64,000 nucleotides of DNA from Clostridium muellerianum (GCF_012926525.1 NZ_JABBNI010000008.1:84882-148881); one strand, 5' to 3'. Positions 1 to 8,881 are shown, counted from the first letter of the stretch. Numbers and translations are program-made. Notes: generated by a model from the sequence alone, not told the origin.

Positions 1-333
1 CCTACTACTTACAGGCTACGCCTTAAGTTGTGATTAGAATAACTAAATTAAAATATATAAATAAAAAATAATTATTATAGAAGCTACGCTTTTAATATAA
101 TAGGGATAATAGTATATATGTAGACTGAAGTAAGAAGAAACGTTAAGCTGTATTCCTGCACAACATATATCAGCCGGAATACAGCTTAACGTTTCTTCGG
201 TTACTTGCGTCGCATTATGCTTATTATACTAAGTTAAAATTTAAATTCCTTTTACATGCTTGACTAGATAAATTTAAACTTTTATGTTATTATTATACTT
301 AGGATATATTACATTTGAGGAGGAATTATTAAT
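1..333. other. Intergenic leader with a long hairpin
   Basis: No supportable gene is seen before the first coding region. The stretch holds two small hairpins built on the core GCTACGC (near positions 14-26 and 80-92), the long inverted repeat listed separately, and a ribosome binding site GAGGAGG at about 316-322 serving the gene at 334. Any gene reaching in from the left ends before or near position 30. Confidence 0.5.
128..206. repeat. Long perfect inverted repeat (23-bp arms, extended)
   Basis: Arms 134-156 and 176-198 are exact reverse complements over 23 bp with a 19-nt loop. The pairing continues with a further six bases (128-133 with 201-206) after a two-base bulge. There is no T-run on either strand, so it is not a textbook terminator. 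It could be a cruciform or operator, the folded end of a small mobile element, or a terminator of an upstream gene. Confidence 0.75.
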
Positions 334-1656
334 ATGGAATCAGACCCTAGTCCCGACCCGAGTATAATGGGGCAATTTATTTTAATAGCTATTTTAACAT
401 TAATCAACGCATTTTTTTCTTTAGCTGAGATAGCACTGGTATCAGTTAATAAGAATAAGATTAAGTTAATGGCGAAAGAAGGAAATAAAAAAGCTCAACT
501 TTTAGAAAAATTTATTAAGGAACCAACAAAAGCGTTATCTACTATTCAAGTAGGGATTACTCTTGCAGCGTTTCTTTCTAGTGCATCGGCTTCTACAGGT
601 ATAGCAAACAAGTTTACAGGATTTTTATCTAATATTGGTGTGCCTTACAGCAGCCAGATATCAATAGTTATTATAACTATTGTATTATCCTATGTAACAT
701 TAGTGTTTGGTGAACTATTTCCAAAAAGGATAGCTCTACAAAAACCAGATGTATTTGCAATGAGGTCTATAGGAGTAATTGTGTTTCTATCTAAAATTAC
801 TTCACCTTTTGTAAAGCTGCTTTCTGGATCTACAAATGTCTTAGTTAAAGTATTTGGATTAGATAAAAAAAATACACAAGAAACCATATCTAAGGAAGAA
901 ATAAGATCATTAGTTGAAGTTGGAAGAGAATATGGTGTTATTAATGAGACAGAAAAGCAGATGATAAATGGTATATTTGAATTTGACGATAAAGTAGCTA
1001 AAGAAGTTATGACACCACGAACGGATGTATTTTTAATTAATGTAAATACTCCACATGACGAACTTATGGATAAGTTAATGGAAGAAAAATATTCAAGAAT
1101 TCCTGTATATGAAAATGATACTGATAATATAATAGGAATTTTGTATATGAAAGATTTGTTTATTGAAATCCATAAAAATGAGCATAAGGATATTGACATA
1201 AGGAAAATGCTTCATACACCATATTTTGTGCTTGAAACTAAGAATATTGATGAGCTATTTAAAGAACTTCAAACTACTAGAAATCATATGGCAGTGTTAA
1301 TAGATGAATATGGTGGATTTTCAGGAATAGCAACTATAGAAGATCTTATAGAAGAAGTTATGGGTGAAATAGATGATGAATATGATGATAATGAGCCAGA
1401 TATTAAAAAAATTGACAATGATACCTTTGTTGTTAATGGTTCTATATCAGTTGATAACCTGAATAATTATCTTAATTTGAAGTTAACTTCAGAGTATTCT
1501 GATACTATAGGTGGTTTTGTGGTAGATTTATTAGGTCATATACCACATAATGGCGAACAAAAAGCTGTTAATTATAAAAATATAATATTTAGAATTGAAG
1601 AAGTAAAAGATAGAAGAGTTGAAAAAGTAAAAGTTTGTATGACAAAAGAAGCCTAA
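334..1656 (+). CDS. CNNM/HlyC (CorC-type) transmembrane CBS protein
   Basis: The 440-residue protein has the order DUF21 membrane domain (about residues 10-190, several hydrophobic helices), a CBS pair (about 200-340, with the typical MTPR motif and IDEYGG segment) and a C-terminal CorC/HlyC domain (about 350-435). The family is annotated as 'hemolysin' but is better understood as CNNM/CorC membrane proteins linked to magnesium or cobalt export; the transported ion here is inferred. The ATG at 334 follows a strong GAGGAGGAATT site. The gene is monocistronic: its stop codon lies inside a terminator hairpin. Length and domain order are normal for the family. Confidence 0.9.
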   Translation: MESDPSPDPSIMGQFILIAILTLINAFFSLAEIALVSVNKNKIKLMAKEGNKKAQLLEKFIKEPTKALSTIQVGITLAAFLSSASASTGIANKFTGFLSNIGVPYSSQISIVIITIVLSYVTLVFGELFPKRIALQKPDVFAMRSIGVIVFLSKITSPFVKLLSGSTNVLVKVFGLDKKNTQETISKEEIRSLVEVGREYGVINETEKQMINGIFEFDDKVAKEVMTPRTDVFLINVNTPHDELMDKLMEEKYSRIPVYENDTDNIIGILYMKDLFIEIHKNEHKDIDIRKMLHTPYFVLETKNIDELFKELQTTRNHMAVLIDEYGGFSGIATIEDLIEEVMGEIDDEYDDNEPDIKKIDNDTFVVNGSISVDNLNNYLNLKLTSEYSDTIGGFVVDLLGHIPHNGEQKAVNYKNIIFRIEEVKDRRVEKVKVCMTKEA

Positions 1657-1676
1657 TATGGGCTTCTTTGTTTATT
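1645..1676 (+). terminator. Intrinsic terminator overlapping the stop codon
   Basis: A 9-bp perfect stem (1645-1653 with 1661-1669) is followed by a T-rich tract. The TAA of the upstream gene (1654-1656) lies in the loop. Confidence 0.85.
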
Positions 1677-1690
1677 AGAAAATATAATCA

Positions 1691-1724
1691 ATTAGCAGCA
1701 AAAAGTTTTATTTTTGCTGCTAAT
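1691..1724. terminator. Hairpin between convergent genes
   Basis: A 14-bp perfect stem (1691-1704 with 1711-1724) with a 6-nt loop lies between convergent genes. Its inner A5/T5 pairing makes it a plausible bidirectional terminator, mainly for the minus-strand DUF1259 gene. Confidence 0.7.
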
Positions 1725-1743
1725 ATTATATTACAAGGATAAT

Positions 1744-2181
1744 TTAACACTGGTTCTGAGTAGTTCTTAAAACACGAAGAGCTCTAGCTACTTTTCTTGC
1801 AAAATCTAAAGGTTTATCAATAGATTCGAAATGAATATACATAAGTCTTGGTCTATCAAATAACCAATGATTATGAAGTGCAGTAACTAATAAACCTTCT
1901 CTTCTAAGTGCAGTAATAAAGTCATTAACTTCTTCCTCAAGAATAACAGTTTCTCCTAAATTGAGTGCATTTCCAGCTTCATCCATTGATCTAATATCAA
2001 AAGAAAATAATGCAGATAAAGCTAATGGAGAACGAGTTCTTCTACCAAGTATTCGTGCACGTATATTTCTATTAAAACCTACAGCACAAACGCGTTTGTT
2101 AGAAGTTATAATTTCTGCTCCAAGTATTTTGGCAAATTCTTTACAAAGAGAATTAGATTTACAATGTGAATGGTTACTCAT
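1744..2181 (-). CDS. DUF1259 family protein
   Basis: I recognise the DUF1259 fold: KEFAKILGAE near the start, a central TVILEEEVNDFITALRREG helix, and the conserved LVTALHNHWLFDRPRLMYIHFE region near residues 100-120. The function of the family is unknown; the invariant HNHW...HFE histidines suggest a metal or phosphate-like ligand site, which is inference. Many relatives have a signal peptide; this one begins with a short His/Cys-rich tail (NHSHCKSNSLC) and looks cytoplasmic. I place the start at the ATG at 2181, because AAGGGGTG lies six bases upstream; an in-frame GTG at 2190 overlaps that site. It is monocistronic. Confidence 0.85.
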   Translation of the reverse strand: MSNHSHCKSNSLCKEFAKILGAEIITSNKRVCAVGFNRNIRARILGRRTRSPLALSALFSFDIRSMDEAGNALNLGETVILEEEVNDFITALRREGLLVTALHNHWLFDRPRLMYIHFESIDKPLDFARKVARALRVLRTTQNQC

Positions 2182-2516
2182 TTTATTCACCCCTTAGTTA
2201 TTTTGTAGAAAATCAAATTTTAGTTTGAGTTTGATTTTCTATGTAGACTTAAGTGTTTAACCCAATAATATACTATGGTCAACATCAAAAAATGTGCATA
2301 ATAAAAATGCTTTATATTTTTATTAAAATGCTTATATATTTACGCAATATATTATAAATAAAATATAATTTTTCGATTATGTATTGACAAAACAATTGAA
2401 TTTGATTATCATTATCAATAGAGAAGCGATTAAAGATAATATTCTTGATTGGTTATTATGTAAGTTAAATTTCAAAATAATAGAGTTATTTTAGATGAAG
2501 AAAGAGGGTGAACTTT
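2182..2516. other. Divergent intergenic region with iron promoter
   Basis: A hairpin with the stem AAAATCAAA (near 2208-2240) lies just upstream of the DUF1259 gene. The right half holds the Fur-box promoter of the iron operon. No coding potential is seen. Confidence 0.5.
2384..2419 (+). promoter_or_regulatory. Promoter with overlapping Fur box (iron operon)
   Basis: TTGACA at 2384-2389 and TATCAT at 2407-2412 are 17 bp apart. The -10 lies inside TGATTATCATTATCA (2403-2417), which matches the Fur 7-1-7 consensus TGATAATnATTATCA at 14 of 15 positions. Fur with ferrous iron would occlude the -10 hexamer, so the downstream operon should be induced by iron limitation. Confidence 0.8.
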
Positions 2517-2657
2517 ATGATTATTGGACTTTTAAACTTAGTAAAAAATCATAGCAATTATTCTTTAAAAGAAATGGCTGAATTTTTCAAAACAGATGTT
2601 TCAGTTATAGAGATAGAACTTAAATATTTGAAACAAAGTGGGTATTTGAAAAGATAG
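2517..2657 (+). CDS. FeoC-like winged-helix mini-protein
   Basis: This 46-residue frame starts at ATG 2517 behind GAAAGAGGGTG and ends at TAG 2655-2657. The sequence has the pattern of a minimal winged helix: SLKEMAEFF, then VSVIEIELKYLKQSGYLKR, as in FeoC-like regulators and DeoR-type helix-turn-helix domains. It is the first gene behind the Fur-box promoter and about 2.5 kb upstream of feoB. FeoC proteins are small partners of FeoB in other bacteria, but the Fe-S cysteines of some FeoC proteins are absent here, so the assignment is by size, fold pattern and context. Confidence 0.65.
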   Translation: MIIGLLNLVKNHSNYSLKEMAEFFKTDVSVIEIELKYLKQSGYLKR

Positions 2658-2748
2658 ATAATTAAGTTGAATATTATAGTGGTTGTGGTTAGTTAGTAAT
2701 ACATTTTGATTAAACTGTAAATAGAAAAGGATATTTATATTGATTGGT

Positions 2749-2837
2749 GTGATAATGATATTTGTCAGTAATTAAAATATATAAATAATACTGGGGATAT
2801 ATTTATTTTTTCAAGAAATGATTGAGAATGATTATCT
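2749..2837 (+). promoter_or_regulatory. Fur box(es) upstream of fur
   Basis: TGAGAATGATTATCT at 2823-2837 matches the 15-bp Fur consensus at 13 positions. A weaker half-site, GATAATGATA, sits at 2751-2760. Both precede the fur gene, consistent with autoregulation. No convincing -35/-10 pair was picked out. Confidence 0.5.
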
Positions 2838-2950
2838 ATGTCACTTTGGCAAATTTGAGCTTAGATAAAATAAATAGAGTATATGTAGTGTGAATAACAA
2901 AAGAGATTTTTTATATTTAAAGTATTTAATTTTGGAAAGTAGTGATATAT

Positions 2951-3433
2951 ATGAAAAAAAGAACTACTGATATAAGTTACATAAGTGAGAAGTTAATAAA
3001 TAGTGGATATAAGATTACAAAGCAAAGATGCGAGATTATAAAGATAATGTATGAAAATGATGTACATATGAATGCTGATGAAATATATGAAAAAGTAAAA
3101 CATAAAAAAATAGGGCTTAGTACAGTATATAGAAATCTTATGATATTAGAAACTGTTGGAGTAATAAAAAGAATTAACACGGCTAATATAAGTTATTATG
3201 AATTACAAGCTATGGGAGAAATTGATGTACATGCAAAGTGTATAAAATGTAATAGAGTGGTTGACATAAAAAGAGAGAAATTAGCAGAGAATTTCAAAGA
3301 ACTAATAAAAAATATTAAGCAAGAACGAAAAATTATGATTAATAGTACAAGTATTGTGTTATCAGTAATATGTGAAAAATGTAAAAAACAAATCATATCA
3401 AATAGGAATTCTAACAAAGGAAGAGATGGTTGA
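2951..3433 (+). CDS. fur: Fur family metal-dependent repressor
   Basis: The 160-residue protein has an N-terminal winged helix with the recognition helix segment LSTVYRNLMILETVG (about residues 56-70). The C-terminal dimerisation domain carries two CxxC zinc motifs (CIKC and CEKC). Fur family repressors bind an AT-rich 7-1-7 palindrome when loaded with metal; several such boxes exist in this window, so Fur rather than Zur or PerR specificity is likely. The start at ATG 2951 gives proper spacing from GGAAAG (2934-2939); an in-frame GTG at 2942 is too close to it. It sits inside the iron operon it presumably controls. Confidence 0.85.
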   Translation: MKKRTTDISYISEKLINSGYKITKQRCEIIKIMYENDVHMNADEIYEKVKHKKIGLSTVYRNLMILETVGVIKRINTANISYYELQAMGEIDVHAKCIKCNRVVDIKREKLAENFKELIKNIKQERKIMINSTSIVLSVICEKCKKQIISNRNSNKGRDG

Positions 3434-3528
3434 CAATATGATAAATAGTTAGTTTAAAATAATTCAATATATAAATGGATAAAGTACATCAGTGCTTATC
3501 TAAAATGCTTTATAAGGAGGAGACTAAT

Positions 3529-3957
3529 TTGAAAAATGTAGTAATTATTTACTGGAGTGGTACAGGTAATACAGAGAATATGGCAATAGGTGTTATGGAT
3601 GGTGCAAAGTCAGAAGGTGCAAATGTGAAGTTACTTAGTGTACAAGGAGCAAAGGTAGAAGATGTTTTAAAAGCAGATGCAGTAGCTTTTGGATGCCCAT
3701 CTATGGGAACAGAACAGCTTGAAGAATCTGAAATGGAACCATTTGTTGAATCAATTTCAGATGCAATTGAAGGTAAGGATACTGCATTATTTGGTTCATA
3801 TGGATGGGGTAATGGTGAATGGATGACTGACTGGCAAGAAAGAATGGAATCCTATGGAGCAAGAATTATAGAAGATGGACTTATAATTAATAATGAACCA
3901 GATGAAGAAGACATTGAAAAATGCAAGGAGTTAGGTAAACTTTTAACAAAGGCTTAA
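3529..3957 (+). CDS. Flavodoxin
   Basis: This is a short-chain flavodoxin of 142 residues, starting at TTG 3529 behind AAGGAGG (3514-3520). The N-terminal beta strand is followed by the FMN phosphate loop WSGTGNTE (about residues 8-15). The region GSYGWGNGEWM is the FMN ring-binding loop. Flavodoxin replaces ferredoxin as electron carrier when iron is scarce, which fits its place between fur and feo. An upstream in-frame ATG (3475) would add 18 residues not found in flavodoxins and lacks a ribosome binding site. Confidence 0.9.
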   Translation: MKNVVIIYWSGTGNTENMAIGVMDGAKSEGANVKLLSVQGAKVEDVLKADAVAFGCPSMGTEQLEESEMEPFVESISDAIEGKDTALFGSYGWGNGEWMTDWQERMESYGARIIEDGLIINNEPDEEDIEKCKELGKLLTKA

Positions 3958-3993
3958 GAAATATATTAAACATAAAGTAATGGAGGATGTTTT

Positions 3994-4599
3994 ATGAGTA
4001 AAGAAGAGTTGAAAAAATTTTTTATTATTACAAACAATTATGATGACCTAGAATATTTATTTTCGGTAATAGTGTGTAGTGCAGGACCAACTATAAAAAA
4101 ACATAAAGCATCTTCTTTAATTACTTTTGGTAAGAATAATAGAAATTTAAACAGCATATGGGAAAAATATAAAAATGAAGTTAAAGAGAGATTAGATATT
4201 GATTACTTTGAATTAAAAAGGAATGAGAAAAGTACAATAGTGTTATTTTTCAATAAAGAAAAAGTTAGGATTAATGTAAGAGAAATTAAGAACATAGAGT
4301 TCTTAAAGAGGTTTGGATACAATGAAAATATGAGTGTCGAACAGTGTTTAACTCTTCTAAGTAAAAGATTTGAACATATGTGTCCTCATGAAATTGGTAT
4401 TTTCTTAGGATACCCAGTAGAAGATGTAGTATCTTTTATTGATTGTCCTAATGCTGAATGTAAAATGACAGGATATTGGAAAGTATATCATGATATTAAA
4501 AAGGCTAAAGCTATTTTTAATAAGTATGATGAAATAAAATGTACTATCATGAAATTAATGATGCAGGGTATTAAACCAACAGAATTGTTAAAAAGTTAA
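3994..4599 (+). CDS. DUF3793 family protein
   Basis: The 201-residue protein carries the DUF3793 hallmark: CPHEIGIFLGYP followed by VEDVVSFI (about residues 130-150), then a conserved cysteine-bearing stretch and YWKVY. The family is found in clostridia, often next to flavodoxin and Feo genes. Its biochemical role is not established; conserved Cys/His residues suggest a metal or cofactor role (inference). It starts behind GGAGG, 36 bp after the flavodoxin stop, so it is in the same operon. Confidence 0.85.
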   Translation: MSKEELKKFFIITNNYDDLEYLFSVIVCSAGPTIKKHKASSLITFGKNNRNLNSIWEKYKNEVKERLDIDYFELKRNEKSTIVLFFNKEKVRINVREIKNIEFLKRFGYNENMSVEQCLTLLSKRFEHMCPHEIGIFLGYPVEDVVSFIDCPNAECKMTGYWKVYHDIKKAKAIFNKYDEIKCTIMKLMMQGIKPTELLKS

Positions 4600-4672
4600 A
4601 TTAGTATGATCAAGAATTTTTCCTGAAAGTGGAGATTTAAGTGTGTAAGATATGATGAAGGAGGAAAGGACT

Positions 4673-4882
4673 ATGCCATTAATATTAGCGTGTAAAGGAA
4701 ATGAAATGAATATTAGAAAAATACTTGGTAATGATGAGACAAGGAGATTTTTAAATAGTCTAGGATTTGTAGTTGGAGAAACCGTTAAAATTGTTTCGGA
4801 AATTGGTGGAAACATAATAATAAATATTAAAGACAGCAGGATTGCCTTGGATAAAAGCATGGCAAGTCGAATAATAGTTTAG
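4673..4882 (+). CDS. feoA: FeoA family SH3-like protein (first copy)
   Basis: This is a 69-residue SH3-like FeoA protein. The start is set at ATG 4673, seven codons inside the longest frame, because AAGGAGGAAAGG lies directly upstream. FeoA binds or modulates the FeoB transporter on the cytoplasmic side. This copy is more diverged than the next one: it lacks the usual RRRLMDMG helix and has RRFLNSLGF in that place. Two FeoA genes before one FeoB are common in clostridia. Confidence 0.8.
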   Translation: MPLILACKGNEMNIRKILGNDETRRFLNSLGFVVGETVKIVSEIGGNIIINIKDSRIALDKSMASRIIV

Positions 4883-4900
4883 ACAAGGGAGGTCATTTTA

Positions 4901-5122
4901 ATGAGCACATTAAAAGAAATAAAGTGTGGACAGACCATTAAGGTTAAGAAAATTGACGGAGTAGGAGCTGTTCGCAGACGTATTATGGATATGGGCATTA
5001 CAAGAGGCTGTGAAATTTATGTACGTAAGGTAGCCCCACTTGGAGATCCTATAGAATTAACCATTCGTGGCTATGAATTATCAATTCGTAAAGCCGATGC
5101 AGAAATGATTCTTGTAGAGTAA
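4901..5122 (+). CDS. feoA: FeoA family protein (second copy)
   Basis: This is a canonical 73-residue FeoA with the motifs VRRRIMDMGITRG and APLGDPIELTIRGYELSIRKADAE. It lies 18 bp after the first FeoA and 15 bp before feoB, each with its own AGGAGG-type site. It is expected to act as the direct FeoB partner. Confidence 0.9.
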   Translation: MSTLKEIKCGQTIKVKKIDGVGAVRRRIMDMGITRGCEIYVRKVAPLGDPIELTIRGYELSIRKADAEMILVE

Positions 5123-5137
5123 TAAGGAGGAATGAAA

Positions 5138-7288
5138 ATGACAATCAAAATAGGACTTGCCGGTAATCCAAACTGTGGAAAGACAACTATGTTTAATGAA
5201 CTTACAGGTTCATCACAGTATGTTGGTAACTGGCCTGGAGTAACAGTTGAAAAAAAAGGTGGTAAGCTAAAAGGAAACAAAGATGTTGAAATTGTAGATT
5301 TACCAGGTATTTATTCTTTATCACCATATACCTTAGAAGAAGTGGTAACACGTAATTTTATGATAAATGATAAACCAGATGCAGTAATTAATATAGTGGA
5401 TGCATCGAATATTGAAAGAAATCTATATTTAACAACTCAAATTTTAGAACTTGGAATCCCAACAGTTATAGCACTTAACATGATGGATGTTATAGAAAAA
5501 AATGGAGATAAAATTGATATAGATAAGTTATCAAAAACTCTTGGCTGTCCAGTTGTTGAAACATCTGCTCTTAAAGGCAGTGGTGTCTTAGCTGCTGCGA
5601 AAAAAGCAATTGAAATTGCAAAGAATAAGAATAAACCAGCTTTTGAATTAAATTTCTCAAAGGAAGCCAAAAGTGCTTTTCAAGAAATAGAAAAAATTAT
5701 TATAAAAAGTATTCCACATGAAGGAATTGAAACGACCTGGCTTACTATCAAACTTTTTGAACGTGATGAAAATATAATTGAAAAGTTAAATATCTCAAAA
5801 AGTATATTAGATGAAATAGAAACTATAATACAAAAATACGAAGCTGAACTAGATGATGATAGTGAAAGTATTGTTACAGGAGATAGATATGCTTTTATAG
5901 GAGATGTGGTTTCAAAATCTATTAAAAAGAATAGAAAGGGAAGTGAAACAACTTCAGATAAGATAGACAAAATTGTTACAAATCGTTTTCTAGCGCTACC
6001 AATTTTTGCAGCTATTATGTTTGGAGTATACTACATAGCAATAAGTACAATTGGAACTGCAATGACTGATTGGGTAAATGATACGTTATTTGCAAATATC
6101 ATTCAAGGTAATGTTTCAAATTGGTTAGCAAGTGCACATGTTGCTGATTGGTTACAAGGATTAGTAGTAGATGGAATAATTGGCGGAGTTGGATCAGTAC
6201 TTGGGTTTGTTCCACAAATAATGGTTTTATTCTTACTATTATCAATTTTAGAAGATTGTGGATATATGGCAAGAGTTGCTTTTATTATGGATAGAGTTTT
6301 CCGTAAGTTTGGACTTTCAGGAAAATCTTTTATACCAATGTTAATTAGTTCAGGGTGCGGTGTTCCAGGTGTTATGGCAACTCGTACTATGGAAAATGAT
6401 AGAGATAGAAAAATGACAATAATGTTAACAACTTTTATACCTTGTAGTGCTAAATTACCAATTATTGCATTAATTGCGGGAGCACTTTTTGGTGGAGCCT
6501 CTTGGGTAGCACCAGCAGCTTATTTTTTAGGAATAATAATGATTATCATTTGCGGAATTATATTAAAGAAAACTAAATTATTTTCTGGTGAACCTTCACC
6601 ATTTGTTATGGAACTTCCACAATATCACATTCCAAGTGCTAAAGGTGTTTTAATGCATATGTGGGATAGAGGAAAAGCATTTATTATTAAAGCAGGTACA
6701 ATAATTTTTGTTTCTTGTGGTGTAATATGGTTTTTACAATCATTTAATTGGTCACTTGCTATGGTTGATGCAGGGGAAAGTATGCTCGCAAGTATTGGAA
6801 CTGCAATAGCTCCTATTTTTAAACCTCTTGGATTTGGTACTTGGCAATCAGCTGTTGCAACAGTTACTGGTTTAGTTGCTAAGGAAAATGTTGTTGGAAC
6901 TTTTGGAGTTTTATATGGTATAGCTGATGCAGCAGAAGATACTCCAGCTCTTGTAACAAACGTTGCAGCGATGTTTACAGTTGCTAGTGCTTTTGCCTTT
7001 GTAGTATTTAATATGCTTTGCGCTCCTTGTTTTGCAGCAATTGGTGCAATAAGACGTGAAATGGGTTCATGGAAATGGACTTGGATTACTTTAGGATTTC
7101 AAACTTTTACAGCTTATATAACTGCACTTGTTATAAATCAAGTTGGTAGTTTCATCATAGGTAAAGGAACTTTAAGTGGGGCTATAATTTCAATAATAGT
7201 AGCAATTGCAGTAGTTGCAATAGCTATAACTACAGGAAAAAGATCTATGAAGAAAGAAATTAAAGGACAGGTAAGCTATACAAGATAA
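5138..7288 (+). CDS. feoB: Ferrous iron transporter FeoB
   Basis: The 716-residue protein begins with a cytosolic G domain (P-loop GNPNCGKT, residues 9-16; G3 DLPG; G4 NMMD). A guanine-dissociation-inhibitor-like helical segment follows (about 170-265), then the polytopic membrane domain with two Gate repeats; one contains the conserved SSGCGVPG...PCSAKLP cysteines. FeoB imports Fe(II) through the inner membrane. The start is ATG 5138, seven bases after AAGGAGG; an ATG at 5132 is too close. It is the penultimate gene of the Fur-controlled operon. Confidence 0.95.
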   Translation: MTIKIGLAGNPNCGKTTMFNELTGSSQYVGNWPGVTVEKKGGKLKGNKDVEIVDLPGIYSLSPYTLEEVVTRNFMINDKPDAVINIVDASNIERNLYLTTQILELGIPTVIALNMMDVIEKNGDKIDIDKLSKTLGCPVVETSALKGSGVLAAAKKAIEIAKNKNKPAFELNFSKEAKSAFQEIEKIIIKSIPHEGIETTWLTIKLFERDENIIEKLNISKSILDEIETIIQKYEAELDDDSESIVTGDRYAFIGDVVSKSIKKNRKGSETTSDKIDKIVTNRFLALPIFAAIMFGVYYIAISTIGTAMTDWVNDTLFANIIQGNVSNWLASAHVADWLQGLVVDGIIGGVGSVLGFVPQIMVLFLLLSILEDCGYMARVAFIMDRVFRKFGLSGKSFIPMLISSGCGVPGVMATRTMENDRDRKMTIMLTTFIPCSAKLPIIALIAGALFGGASWVAPAAYFLGIIMIIICGIILKKTKLFSGEPSPFVMELPQYHIPSAKGVLMHMWDRGKAFIIKAGTIIFVSCGVIWFLQSFNWSLAMVDAGESMLASIGTAIAPIFKPLGFGTWQSAVATVTGLVAKENVVGTFGVLYGIADAAEDTPALVTNVAAMFTVASAFAFVVFNMLCAPCFAAIGAIRREMGSWKWTWITLGFQTFTAYITALVINQVGSFIIGKGTLSGAIISIIVAIAVVAIAITTGKRSMKKEIKGQVSYTR

Positions 7289-7322
7289 TATATTTTAAAT
7301 TAAGGATAAGGAGTGAGTTTTT

Positions 7323-7475
7323 ATGGTAGCAACAGTTTTAATAGCAGGTATTATATTTGCATTAATGGTTTTGGTTATAGTAAAGCAAGTTAAAAAGGCT
7401 AAAAATGGAGAAAGCGGTTGTGGCTGTGGTTGCAGTAACTGCTCTTCATCTAGTGTATGTCATAGTAAAAAGTAA
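7323..7475 (+). CDS. FeoB-associated Cys-rich membrane peptide
   Basis: A 50-residue frame (ATG 7323, TAA 7473-7475) has one N-terminal transmembrane helix (about 4-20), a basic stretch KQVKKAK, then a Cys-rich tail GCGCGCSNC...VCHSKK. This is the pattern of the FeoB-associated Cys-rich membrane protein family. It follows feoB by 34 bp behind AAGGAGTG and precedes the operon terminator. It is probably a membrane partner of FeoB; the cysteines could bind iron. Confidence 0.85.
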   Translation: MVATVLIAGIIFALMVLVIVKQVKKAKNGESGCGCGCSNCSSSSVCHSKK

Positions 7476-7487
7476 AATATAAAATAC

Positions 7488-7532
7488 AAAATAAGGACTA
7501 ATGGTAAATCCAAGGGTCCTTATTTTATGTTT
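7488..7532 (+). terminator. Terminator of the feo operon
   Basis: An 11-bp perfect stem (7488-7498 with 7516-7526) starts with AAAA and ends in TTTT, giving a U-rich 3' side. Confidence 0.85.
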
Positions 7533-7569
7533 ATATTTTTATTAAACAGATTATATAAGGAGGTTTAAT

Positions 7570-8859
7570 ATGAGTTCAAAGAAAATTGGAAGTTTAGCAA
7601 TGATAATATTGATATTTTGTTCATCTACTGTTTTTGCAGATTCTTCATACAAATTAAATGAGAAAAGAATTTTTGGAAAAGATAGGTATGAGACTTCTGC
7701 AATGATAAGCAAAGATAACTGGAATAGTTCTTCTGATGTAATATTGTGTAATGGAGAAAATTTTCCAGATGCGCTTTGTTCAGTAACACTTGCTAAAAAA
7801 TATGATGCTCCTATTTTATTAGTAAGCAAAAACGCAATTAATGAAAATGTTATGAAAGAATTGAATAGATTAAATCCTAAAAAAATAACAATTATAGGTA
7901 AAGAAGGGGTTATAAGTAGTGAAATTGAAGAAAAAATAAAAAATTTCTTACCTAAAAAGTTGCAAATAGAAAGACTTGGAGGAATGGACAGATATGAAAC
8001 TTCAAAAATTATTGCAGATAAAGTTGGACAAAGTAGAGAAATAGTTTTAGTTTCAGGAAAAGCACCTTCAGATGCATTAACTATAAGTTCAATAGCAGCT
8101 AATAAAAGTATGCCTGTATTATTAGCAGATGAAAATGAAGAAAGCATACAAAATTATGTAAAAAATAACAATGTAAATAAAGCATATATAATAGGGGGCG
8201 AATCTTGTGTACCACTAGAAATGGAAAGAGTTGCTCCAAGTTTTGAAAGAATATATGGAAAAGATCGTTATGAAAGTAATCAAAAAGTAATAAATAGGTT
8301 TCGGGACAGTATAAATTTTAAAAGTGTGTATTTAACTATTGCTAGCTTTAATGGAGTTGATCAATTTGCAGATGCATTATCCTCCGCTCCTTTAGCAGCA
8401 AAAGATTGTAGCCCAATAATTTTTAGCGATAATACGAATAAAGAACTTTTAAACATTATACAATCTAAAGTTAATAAAGACAGTACTATAATAGCTATAG
8501 GAGGAGAAAAACTTGTATCTAATGATACAATTAATAATTTAATTAAAAGTATAAGTTCAAATCAATCAAACAATTCTAGTAGTTCTGGCGGTTCAAATAA
8601 TTCTAATGTTAAAGCTGATTATACATTATCTTTAGAACAATCATTTCCAGGCGCATTTACATATGATTTAAAGTTTACATCTATTAATAGTTCAAATAAC
8701 TTAAAAGAATATCAATTACTATATGATGGTAAAGTCATAGCTGAAGATAAAGATGGTGATGGAGTAGTAAGGGTTTTAGCTATATTTTTAGGAAAAGATA
8801 TTGATAAAAGTAAGTTTCAAATCTTGAAACAGGGAGAATATATTAATTTTAATATATAA
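7570..8859 (+). CDS. CWB2-repeat cell wall protein, small
   Basis: The 429-residue protein starts with a signal peptide (about residues 1-24, ending VFA-DSS). Three tandem cell-wall-binding type 2 repeats follow (about 33-125, 135-220, 230-325), with landmarks RIFGKDRYETSA, NGENFPDAL and SGKAPSDAL. CWB2 repeats hold proteins non-covalently to the clostridial cell wall polymer. A Ser/Asn linker precedes an unrecognised C-terminal domain of about 90 residues. Its N-terminal half is clearly paralogous to the giant protein at 43455. The ATG is preceded by AAGGAGG. It is probably co-transcribed with the next gene, 22 bp downstream. Confidence 0.85.
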   Translation: MSSKKIGSLAMIILIFCSSTVFADSSYKLNEKRIFGKDRYETSAMISKDNWNSSSDVILCNGENFPDALCSVTLAKKYDAPILLVSKNAINENVMKELNRLNPKKITIIGKEGVISSEIEEKIKNFLPKKLQIERLGGMDRYETSKIIADKVGQSREIVLVSGKAPSDALTISSIAANKSMPVLLADENEESIQNYVKNNNVNKAYIIGGESCVPLEMERVAPSFERIYGKDRYESNQKVINRFRDSINFKSVYLTIASFNGVDQFADALSSAPLAAKDCSPIIFSDNTNKELLNIIQSKVNKDSTIIAIGGEKLVSNDTINNLIKSISSNQSNNSSSSGGSNNSNVKADYTLSLEQSFPGAFTYDLKFTSINSSNNLKEYQLLYDGKVIAEDKDGDGVVRVLAIFLGKDIDKSKFQILKQGEYINFNI

Positions 8860-8881
8860 AAATAATAGGAGGGACAATATA

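Noticed and set aside
2181..2190. GTG start for the DUF1259 protein
   Set aside because: The GTG is part of the likely Shine-Dalgarno AAGGGGTG of the ATG at 2181.
7551..8147. 198-codon minus-strand frame opposite the CWB2 gene
   Set aside because: Antisense shadow; the plus-strand frame has a signal peptide and three CWB2 repeats. The same holds for 43451-43969.
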